Positions 1-4,959 of a DNA stretch of 6,448 nt are shown piece by piece. The notes below the pieces were generated by a model, which worked only from the letters and a program-made list of their open reading frames with translations, made no database searches and was not told where the DNA came from. The first letter of the stretch is position 1. Each line of letters starts with the position of its first letter. A program made the position numbers and the translations under genes. This DNA is from Bacillota bacterium (GTDB taxonomy: Bacteria; Bacillota; Clostridia; Lachnospirales; Lachnospiraceae). The DNA is taken from assembly GCA_023437885.1 (NCBI GenBank), contig JAEZFH010000422.1:1-6448 (forward strand). The letters are read 5' to 3'.

Positions 1-192
1 CACCCCGATAATTGCAATGACGGATACGATATAGGCAAAGGTAACAAAGCCTGTAAAAATACCAATCGCGCCCTGGAAATGGAAGCTTAAAGCGATACGG
101 TCCATAATTGTGAAAACCAGGAGTACCAGATAAAGCGGCAATAAGAGCCGGGCAGTTGCCTTGAATTCTGGCTTTATTAATTTTGTTAGCAT
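1..192 (-). CDS. ABC-2 type transporter permease, N-terminal part (cut by window edge)
   Basis: Membrane partner of the adjacent ABC ATPase; only the first 64 residues are inside the window and no stop is reached. The protein begins MLTKLIKPEFKATARL, a short basic cytoplasmic N-terminus typical of ABC-2 permeases. A first hydrophobic segment follows at about residues 17-31 (LLPLYLVLLVFTIM), then a loop containing DRIALSFHF, then a second hydrophobic segment at about 43-64. The ATG lies inside the end of the ATPase gene, giving a 7-nt overlap (ATGCTAA), and has a strong ribosome binding site 5 nt upstream, so the two proteins are probably made by coupled translation. By analogy with YtrBC/BcrAB-type systems it would form the membrane channel of a small exporter, possibly for a peptide antibiotic or a cell-envelope component. 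The substrate cannot be read from the sequence, and family assignment rests on context and hydrophobicity rather than on a motif. Confidence 0.85.
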   Translation of the reverse strand, partial: MLTKLIKPEFKATARLLLPLYLVLLVFTIMDRIALSFHFQGAIGIFTGFVTFAYIVSVIAIIGV

Positions 193-884
193 TTGAACAC
201 CTCCCTGAATAATGTGTCTATGGATTTTCCTTCCTTCTGTCTGATATCATCCACCGAAGCCTGGAGTGAGATACTTCCATTCTGAAGGAATACAACCTCA
301 TCCAGAACTTTTTCGATATCTGCGATCAGATGGGTTGATATCAGCACGGTTGCATTTTCGTTGTAATTTGAGATGATGGTATTCAGGATATAATCTCTGG
401 CAGCCGGATCAACGCCTCCGATGGGTTCATCCAGGCAGTATAGGTCGGCCTTTCGGCTCATGACCAGGATCAGTTGAACCTTTTCCTTGGTACCCTTTGA
501 CAGAGCCTTCATGCGCTGCTTGGGATCCAGGTGCAGCCGGTCAAGCATCTCGTAGGCCTTTTTCTCGTCAAAATCCGAATAAAAGTCTCTGTAAAAATCA
601 ATAGTTTCAGAAACACGCATCCAGTCGGGAAGATAAGCTCTCTCCGGCAGGTAGGATACGACTTTTTTGGTTTCCGGGCCCGGAACCTTGTTATCCACCA
701 GGAGTGTTCCCGAAGTAGGTACCAGCAGACCGTTAATTAGCTTGATCAATGTGGTTTTACCGCTGCCGTTGGGCCCCAGAAGACCAACGATCCGCCCTCG
801 CTCCAGGGTAAGATTAATACCGGAGAGTGCGGTATGGGCAGAATACTTTTTGGTAAGTGATTTACACTCTAATAATGTACTCAT
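186..884 (-). CDS. ABC transporter ATP-binding protein, YtrB/BcrA type
   Basis: Cytoplasmic ATPase subunit of a two-component ABC exporter; it hydrolyses ATP to drive the ABC-2 permease encoded immediately downstream. The 232 residues form one nucleotide-binding domain without fused membrane segments. Visible motifs are Walker A GPNGSGKT (37-44), a Q-loop region SYLPERAYL (77-85) with glutamate 81 where many ABC proteins have glutamine, an ABC signature of the degenerate form LSKGTKEKV (128-136), Walker B LYCLDEP (148-154), D-loop GGVDP (156-160) and the switch histidine in STHL (H185). The signature and the LPE Q-loop are common in the antibiotic-resistance and stress ABC-2 branch, as in YtrB and BcrA. 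The ATG at 884 has a GGAG site (893-896) eight nucleotides upstream. It follows the GntR regulator gene after 166 bp on the same strand and is probably co-transcribed with it. The substrate is unknown; bacitracin-like resistance would be a guess from family alone. Confidence 0.95.
   Translation of the reverse strand: MSTLLECKSLTKKYSAHTALSGINLTLERGRIVGLLGPNGSGKTTLIKLINGLLVPTSGTLLVDNKVPGPETKKVVSYLPERAYLPDWMRVSETIDFYRDFYSDFDEKKAYEMLDRLHLDPKQRMKALSKGTKEKVQLILVMSRKADLYCLDEPIGGVDPAARDYILNTIISNYNENATVLISTHLIADIEKVLDEVVFLQNGSISLQASVDDIRQKEGKSIDTLFREVFKC
198..206 (-). promoter_or_regulatory. Ribosome binding site of the permease
   Basis: The minus strand reads AGGGAGGTG five nucleotides before the permease ATG. 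The site lies within the last codons of the ATPase gene. It fixes the permease start at 192 and supports coupled translation of the ATPase/permease pair. Confidence 0.85.
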
Positions 885-927
885 TTATTCGTCTCCATTC
901 TGATTAATTGCTGCTAATTTAGGATGT

Positions 928-942
928 GAAAGCGCTGCTTTC
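928..942. repeat. Small perfect hairpin in the leader of the ABC ATPase
   Basis: GAAAGC and GCTTTC form a perfect 6-bp stem with a 3-nt loop, ending about 44 bp before the ATPase start on the minus strand. No run of T follows on either strand, so it is not a standard intrinsic terminator. It could be an RNA structure in the intercistronic leader or chance. Confidence 0.4.
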
Positions 943-992
943 CTATTGGTCAGATACAATAGTTGCAATGTTAATTATCTTTTAGCTGACTT

Positions 993-1023
993 TTTGAAAA
1001 ATCAAGGATAGAAATTTTTCAAA
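993..1023. repeat. Perfect 10-bp inverted repeat between the regulator and ABC ATPase genes
   Basis: TTTGAAAAAT and ATTTTTCAAA flank an 11-nt spacer. The repeat lies 27 bp downstream of the regulator's stop codon and about 110 bp before the ATPase start, on the minus-strand transcript. The stem is AT-rich (two G-C-type pairs of ten). On the minus strand it is followed by AAAAGTC, not by a U-tract, so it is a poor terminator. It may act as an attenuator, an RNA processing or stability element, or a protein site. The rest of the 166-bp spacer (885-1050) has no gene. A weak minus-strand -10-like GATAAT (974-979) is present but lacks a well-placed -35. Confidence 0.5.
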
Positions 1024-1050
1024 TTGCTTCCATCCTATGGATAAGCATCT

Positions 1051-1419
1051 TTAATAATCTGTTTTAATAATTTCCATAATCAATGCCAGAGTCTCCTGCG
1101 GGGTGAAGCCATGCTGTCTCATCCGTTCAAGAAATTCCAGAATCCTCTCCCTGGCAGATAGTCCCTTCAGGTTTTTGATCATTGCTTCGTCCGAAGTGAT
1201 AAATCTTCCGGTGGTCCGGTTAGTGTAAATCAATCCGGTGCGTTCCAGCTCAGACAGTGCTTTCTGCATCGTATTCGGATTCACGCATGCATCTGCTGCC
1301 ATGTCTCTGACGGAAGGCAGTTTGTCTCCCGGTTTATAATAACCGGATATGATTCCAGCCTGTATCTGTTCAATCAGCTGGATATAAACGGGCCGTTCTG
1401 AATCAAGCTCCCATTGCAT
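1051..1419 (-). CDS. GntR-family transcriptional regulator, YtrA subfamily
   Basis: DNA-binding repressor expected to control its own operon, including the downstream ABC transporter. The 122 residues hold a GntR winged helix-turn-helix at about 10-76: the opening RPVYIQLIEQIQAGI, the characteristic GDKLPSVRDMA (31-41), the recognition region VNPNTMQKALSELE (46-59), and the wing ending GRFIT (71-75). A short helical tail of about 45 residues follows, with no ligand-binding domain of the FadR or HutC kind; this size and layout are those of the YtrA subfamily, where the tail mediates dimerisation. I chose the ATG at 1419 because AAAGGAG lies 8 nt upstream. An in-frame TTG at 1437 would add six residues but would place that ribosome site inside the gene. 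A consensus promoter and an abutting palindrome lie just upstream. Which signal releases it is not visible. Confidence 0.93.
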   Translation of the reverse strand: MQWELDSERPVYIQLIEQIQAGIISGYYKPGDKLPSVRDMAADACVNPNTMQKALSELERTGLIYTNRTTGRFITSDEAMIKNLKGLSARERILEFLERMRQHGFTPQETLALIMEIIKTDY

Positions 1420-1427
1420 CTTTACAA

Positions 1428-1434
1428 CTCCTTT
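1428..1434 (-). promoter_or_regulatory. Ribosome binding site that sets the regulator's start
   Basis: AAAGGAG on the minus strand, 8 nt before the ATG at 1419. It overlaps codons 2 and 3 of the longer TTG-started reading, which makes that reading unlikely. Confidence 0.8.
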
Positions 1435-1465
1435 CAATCTGATTACAGTTTTTATGTTGTGTCAC

Positions 1466-1485
1466 TGTATTAAGTGATTAATACA
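1466..1485. promoter_or_regulatory. Probable operator of the YtrA-type repressor
   Basis: TGTATTAA, a 4-nt centre, then TTAATACA: a perfect 8-bp inverted repeat with 4-nt spacer. It starts directly after the -10 box of the minus-strand promoter and so covers roughly -6 to +14, the place where a bound dimer would block RNA polymerase. AT-rich palindromes with TGTA...TACA ends are typical of YtrA-subfamily operators. That the neighbouring regulator binds here is inference from position and symmetry. Confidence 0.8.
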
Positions 1486-1514
1486 ATAATACATCAATAT
1501 AAATCGATTGTCAA
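1486..1514 (-). promoter_or_regulatory. Sigma-A type promoter of the regulator/ABC operon
   Basis: The minus strand shows TTGACA (1509-1514) and TATTAT (1486-1491) separated by exactly 17 bp; the -35 is a perfect consensus and the -10 matches at five of six. Transcription should start near 1479, giving an untranslated leader of about 60 nt. An A/T tract (1526-1536) sits about 12 bp upstream of the -35 box and could act as an UP element. A promoter this strong together with an abutting palindrome suggests that it is normally held off by the repressor. Confidence 0.85.
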
Positions 1515-1550
1515 TCCCTGCTAATAAAAAATTTTTCATATTTTTTTCCT

Positions 1551-1578
1551 TTTCCATTCGGACTTTATAGTTTATAAT
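1551..1578 (+). promoter_or_regulatory. Probable promoter of recG
   Basis: A perfect TATAAT (1573-1578) is preceded after 16 bp by TTTCCA (1551-1556), which matches the -35 consensus at four of six positions. Transcription would begin near 1585, about 36 nt before the preferred recG start. It diverges from the regulator promoter, with about 36 bp of very AT-rich sequence between the two -35 boxes. Confidence 0.6.
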
Positions 1579-1607
1579 GAAAACAATGATTTTGAATACC
1601 GTATGAC

Positions 1608-1616
1608 AGGGGGGAG
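1608..1616 (+). promoter_or_regulatory. Ribosome binding site that favours the TTG start of recG
   Basis: AGGGGGGAG lies just before TTG at 1621 (4-7 nt, depending on which G-run pairs with 16S rRNA). The alternative ATG at 1603 has no purine-rich site upstream and would place this sequence within codons 2-5. Confidence 0.7.
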
Positions 1617-1620
1617 AATT

Positions 1621-3657
1621 TTGGAAGCAAATGACAGGATTAAGGTAATCAAAGGAATCGGAGAGAAGACGGAGCAACTGTTTCATAAGCTTGGAATAGA
1701 GACGGTGCAGCAGCTGCTTGAGCACTATCCCAGAGGATATGAAGAATTTGAGCGTCCGGTGATGATCACCTCCGTCGCAGAGGGAGAGGTTAAGGCGATT
1801 GAAGCTTCCATCACCAAGACTCCGGGAATTAAGCGCATCAGAAATCTTCAGATTGTCAGTGCTTCGGTGAAGGATGCTTCCGGCACCATGCATCTTACCT
1901 GGTTCAATATGCCCTTTCTGCAGAAGACCTTGCGCAGCGGCTACCATTACATTTTCCGCGGAAAGGTGATTCGCAAGAACGGTGTTCTCGTTATGGAACA
2001 GCCCGGTATCTACCAGAGAGAAGATTATTACAAGCTGTTGAAGGTGATGCAGCCCATCTACCCCCTCACTCAGGGGATGACCAATACCATGATTTCCAAG
2101 GCAATCCGTCAGGTGTTCTCGGAGCTGGAATTGGCAAAGGATTATATCCCTAAGAAGCTGGTAAAGGAATATCAGCTGATGGACCGGACGAAGGCGATGA
2201 AAGAGGTGCATTTTCCCCAGGACAGAGAGCGGATGATGAAGGCAAGGCAGCGGCTGGTCTTCGATGAATTCTTCCTGTATTCCCTGGCTCTTCGCAAGCT
2301 GAAGGAAAAGAAAACGCTGCTTCTGTCAGAGTACCGGATGAAGTCCTGTCCGGAATGCGAGGACTTGATCAAAAGCTTTCCCTATGCCCTCACCGGGGCA
2401 CAGCTTCGGGTATGGGAAGAGATCCGTAGGGATCTTGAGGGGGAATATGTGATGAACCGGCTGATCCAGGGGGATGTAGGCTCCGGCAAGACCGTGTTGG
2501 CAATCCTGGCCTTGGTTATGGCGGTGAAGAACGGCAGCCAGGCCTGCTTTATGGTCCCTACGGAAGTGCTGGCAAAGCAGCATTATAAATCCCTGGAGAA
2601 GATAGCGGCGGAATTTGGCTTCTCCATCAGTCTTTTGGTCGGGTCTATGACCGCAAAGGAAAAAAGAGAAGCTTATGAGCGGATTAAGTCCCATAAAACG
2701 GATATAATAATAGGTACTCATGCACTCATCCAGGAGAAGGTGGAATATGACCGGCTGGGGCTGGTAATCACGGATGAGCAGCACCGCTTCGGAGTAAAGC
2801 AAAGGGAAGCACTGATGAATAAGGGAGGGAATCCCCATGTGCTTGTTATGAGTGCGACACCCATTCCCAGAACTCTGGCCATCATATTGTATGGTGATTT
2901 GGATATCTCCATTGTGGACGAGCTTCCGGCTAAGCGTTTACCGATCAAGAACTGTGTTGTGGATACCAATTACCGGCCGAACGCCTACCGTTTTATCGCG
3001 AAGCAGGTTGCGGAGGGGAGACAGGCTTATGTCATCTGTCCCATGGTGGAGGAGAGCGAAGAGATCGAAGCAGAGAACGTTATCGATTATACACAGCGTA
3101 TGCAGGAGGAGCTTCCGCCCGGAATAATTGTGGAGTTTTTGCATGGCAAGATGAAGCCGAAGGATAAGAATGATGTTATGGAACGCTTCGCCGGCGGCGA
3201 GATTCATGTTCTGGTATCCACTACGGTAGTAGAGGTAGGGGTCAATGTACCCAATGCCACAGTAATGATGGTGGAGAATGCCGAACGTTTCGGACTGGCA
3301 CAATTGCACCAGCTGCGCGGCCGGGTCGGACGCGGGGAGCATCAGTCCTACTGTATCTTTGTCTGCGGCAGCAGCAGCCGGGACGCTTGGGAGAGGCTTG
3401 AGATTCTGAACAAATCCAACGACGGCTTCTTTATTGCCGGTGAGGATTTGAAGCTGCGAGGACCCGGGGATGTCTTCGGAATCCGTCAGAGTGGTGATAT
3501 GGATTTCAAGCTTGGGGATATCTACAATGATTCCGGGATATTGAAATCGGCGGCAGATGCAGTCAAGAGTCTCAGGGACAGTGATGTGGAAGCGATCTTT
3601 GACAGCAATCCGTATTTGGAGGAGCATATTCTGAACCGGAACTCTAATACACTGTAA
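1621..3657 (+). CDS. recG: ATP-dependent DNA helicase RecG
   Basis: Superfamily 2 helicase that reverses stalled replication forks and drives branch migration of Holliday junctions and D-loops in recombination repair; cytoplasmic and monomeric in studied relatives. The 678 residues match the usual length of about 680. From the N-terminus: a helix-hairpin-helix-like KGIGEKTEQLF (about 11-21), the OB-fold wedge domain (about 50-140), then the two helicase lobes. Visible motifs are Walker A GDVGSGKT (284-291), GTHALIQ (365-371), motif II DEQH (385-388), SATPIPRT (411-418), VSTTVVEVGVNVPNAT (532-547) and motif VI QLRGRVGR (564-571). LRGPGD (612-617), with RQSG a few residues on, is the conserved C-terminal region near the TRG element that couples ATP hydrolysis to movement. 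The TTG start is chosen for its ribosome binding site; an ATG at 1603 would add six residues. It is read divergently from the regulator/ABC operon and has its own promoter. No strong terminator follows. Nothing suggests decay. Confidence 0.97.
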   Translation: MEANDRIKVIKGIGEKTEQLFHKLGIETVQQLLEHYPRGYEEFERPVMITSVAEGEVKAIEASITKTPGIKRIRNLQIVSASVKDASGTMHLTWFNMPFLQKTLRSGYHYIFRGKVIRKNGVLVMEQPGIYQREDYYKLLKVMQPIYPLTQGMTNTMISKAIRQVFSELELAKDYIPKKLVKEYQLMDRTKAMKEVHFPQDRERMMKARQRLVFDEFFLYSLALRKLKEKKTLLLSEYRMKSCPECEDLIKSFPYALTGAQLRVWEEIRRDLEGEYVMNRLIQGDVGSGKTVLAILALVMAVKNGSQACFMVPTEVLAKQHYKSLEKIAAEFGFSISLLVGSMTAKEKREAYERIKSHKTDIIIGTHALIQEKVEYDRLGLVITDEQHRFGVKQREALMNKGGNPHVLVMSATPIPRTLAIILYGDLDISIVDELPAKRLPIKNCVVDTNYRPNAYRFIAKQVAEGRQAYVICPMVEESEEIEAENVIDYTQRMQEELPPGIIVEFLHGKMKPKDKNDVMERFAGGEIHVLVSTTVVEVGVNVPNATVMMVENAERFGLAQLHQLRGRVGRGEHQSYCIFVCGSSSRDAWERLEILNKSNDGFFIAGEDLKLRGPGDVFGIRQSGDMDFKLGDIYNDSGILKSAADAVKSLRDSDVEAIFDSNPYLEEHILNRNSNTL

Positions 3658-3747
3658 TAGATGCTTAACCGGCTATAATATAGAAATGTAAAATAATCTT
3701 AAGAATTATACAGGGAATAATACTTCCTAAATATGTTATTATCACTT

Positions 3748-3803
3748 ATACTGTAGGAAACGGCATAGCAAACACCGGTTTATAGCATTCCGTATGACAG
3801 TAT
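3748..3803. repeat. Long imperfect inverted repeat upstream of the glycosyltransferase
   Basis: ATACTGT (3748-3754) pairs with ACAGTAT (3797-3803). Inside lie GGAA (3756-3759) with TTCC (3788-3791) and, at the tip, AAAC (3770-3773) with GTTT (3778-3781) around ACCG. The whole could fold as a 56-nt interrupted hairpin with asymmetric internal loops. No T-tract follows, so it is not a clear terminator for recG. It lies in the 220-bp gene-free stretch 3658-3877, where -10-like boxes TATAAT (3674-3679), TATACT (3747-3752) and TATGAT (3805-3810) occur without good -35 partners; the glycosyltransferase promoter is probably here but cannot be pinned down. Confidence 0.35.
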
Positions 3804-3844
3804 GTATGATATGGAACGGGAGTTTATCAGGATTTTATTCATTT

Positions 3845-3865
3845 AATCATTAATCATTAATTATT
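3845..3865 (+). repeat. Three tandem AT-rich heptads before the glycosyltransferase ribosome site
   Basis: AATCATT is repeated twice exactly and followed by AATTATT, ending two nucleotides before the GAGG ribosome binding site (3868-3871). It leaves an unstructured AT-rich leader that could aid ribosome loading; copy number might vary by slippage. A role is inference. Confidence 0.5.
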
Positions 3866-3877
3866 ATGAGGTAGGGC

Positions 3878-4873
3878 ATGGAAAAGGGAAAGGATACAAG
3901 CCAGAATAGAACAGCACTGTCAATGCTTTCTGTCGTGATTCCGGTATATCAGGAGGGCAGCCACATCAGGAAATCCGTAGGAGTGATCGAAGAGGTTCTG
4001 ATCGTAAATCAGATATCTTATGAATTCGTGCTGGTGGATGACGGCTCCAGAGACAATACCTGGCTGGAGCTGAAAGGCATGGCAGAGCAGAATGAGCATG
4101 TCAATGCATTGCGCCTCAGCCGGAATTTCGGCAAGGAATCCGCTCTTTGCGCAGGACTGGAGTATGCCCGCGGAGACATGATTCTGGTGATGGACAGTGA
4201 CCTTCAGCACCCTCCGGGACTAATTCCGGAGATGGTTAGAAGCTGGAGGGAAGAGGGGTATGATGTTGTGGAAGGCATAAAGAGCTCCAGAGGCAAGGAG
4301 AATATCATCTATAAGCTCTGTGCCAAGTTCTTCTACTATATCATTTACCGGACGGCTGATATCGATCTGGGCCAGGCCTCTGATTTTAAATTATTGGACC
4401 GGAAGGTAGTAGAGGCGTGGAAGGAAATGCCGGAAAGAGCAACCTTTTTCCGGGGAATGTCCGCCTGGCTGGGTTTTGAACGCAAGCAGATCTGCTTTGA
4501 TGTGGCAGAGCGGGTGAACGGCAAGACGAAGTGGTCCCTGCTCCTGCTGGTCCGGCTGGCAGCCAATGCGATTACCTCCTATACCTCCGTACCGCTTCAT
4601 TGCATTACGGTTCTTGGAATATTATTGTTCCTTGGTGCGATTGTTCTTGGAATTCAAACCCTATACATGTATTTTTCCCACAGGGCATTGAGCGGCTTTA
4701 CCACAGTAATTCTGCTGCAGCTGATTATCGGCAGCTCCATTATGATCAGTCTGGGAATGATTGGAATATATTTAACCAAAATCTATAAGGAAGTGAAATC
4801 CCGGCCGAGATATCTGGTCTCCAATTGTATCCGGGGCGGTGAGAAGCGTGAAGAAAAAGCATCCTCACACTAA
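3878..4873 (+). CDS. Polyprenyl-phosphate glycosyltransferase, GT2 family (GtrB/CsbB/DPM1-like)
   Basis: Membrane-anchored enzyme expected to move a sugar from a nucleotide donor to undecaprenyl phosphate on the cytoplasmic face, making the donor for extracytoplasmic glycosylation. The 331 residues hold a GT-A domain (about 16-225) with VVIPVYQEG (19-27), VLVDDGSRDNTW (51-62), the metal-binding DSD in MDSDLQHPP (105-113), LGQASDFKLLDR (164-175) and FFRGMSAWLGF (190-200). Two membrane segments follow, about 240-262 and 273-299, then a basic cytoplasmic tail starting KIYKEVKSRPRYLV. This architecture is that of GtrB, CsbB and YkoT, not of single-domain dolichyl-phosphate mannose synthases. The ATG at 3878 has GAGG six nucleotides upstream; a later in-frame ATG (residue 16) would cut close to the first beta strand and has no ribosome site. 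A large membrane protein gene follows after 86 bp on the same strand, the usual partner type for this family. Sugar identity cannot be told. Confidence 0.95.
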   Translation: MEKGKDTSQNRTALSMLSVVIPVYQEGSHIRKSVGVIEEVLIVNQISYEFVLVDDGSRDNTWLELKGMAEQNEHVNALRLSRNFGKESALCAGLEYARGDMILVMDSDLQHPPGLIPEMVRSWREEGYDVVEGIKSSRGKENIIYKLCAKFFYYIIYRTADIDLGQASDFKLLDRKVVEAWKEMPERATFFRGMSAWLGFERKQICFDVAERVNGKTKWSLLLLVRLAANAITSYTSVPLHCITVLGILLFLGAIVLGIQTLYMYFSHRALSGFTTVILLQLIIGSSIMISLGMIGIYLTKIYKEVKSRPRYLVSNCIRGGEKREEKASSH

Positions 4874-4949
4874 TGAAATTCCCATTTTGAACTTCTATCC
4901 ATTATGCTGTTTACGGCAGCAGGACCAGAAGTGTGAAAGAAAGTATCGT

Positions 4950-4954
4950 GGAGG
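4950..4954 (+). promoter_or_regulatory. Ribosome binding site of the large membrane protein
   Basis: GGAGG five nucleotides before ATG 4960. It fixes the start of the membrane-protein gene. The in-frame GTG at 4948 overlaps this site and is unlikely to be used. The 86 bp between the glycosyltransferase stop and this ATG hold no promoter or terminator that I can see, so read-through is likely. Confidence 0.85.
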
Positions 4955-4959
4955 TAAAA

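Noticed and set aside
882..899. A five-codon upstream reading frame on the minus strand whose TGA overlaps the ABC ATPase ATG
   Set aside because: Its ATG has no ribosome binding site, and its second codon is part of the ATPase's own GGAG site; a leader peptide is not supported.
1462..2211. A 249-codon open frame on the minus strand opposite the start of recG
   Set aside because: It lies antisense to a clear, conserved recG, runs over the regulator promoter and operator, has low-complexity His/Leu-rich content with no recognisable motif, and lacks a sensible ribosome site. It is a shadow of recG codon structure.
2326..3627. Further long minus-strand open frames opposite recG (2326-2838, 2718-2969, 2938-3627)
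   Set aside because: All are antisense to intact helicase motifs, overlap one another and have no family features.
1599..3800. An 11-bp exact repeat, CCGTATGACAG, at 1599-1609 (recG ribosome site region) and 3790-3800 (leader of the glycosyltransferase)
   Set aside because: A few 11-bp matches are expected by chance in a window of this size, and the two contexts share nothing more on either side.
3658..3803. Intrinsic terminator after recG
   Set aside because: The stems in this stretch are imperfect and none is followed by a T-run, so I do not call a terminator.
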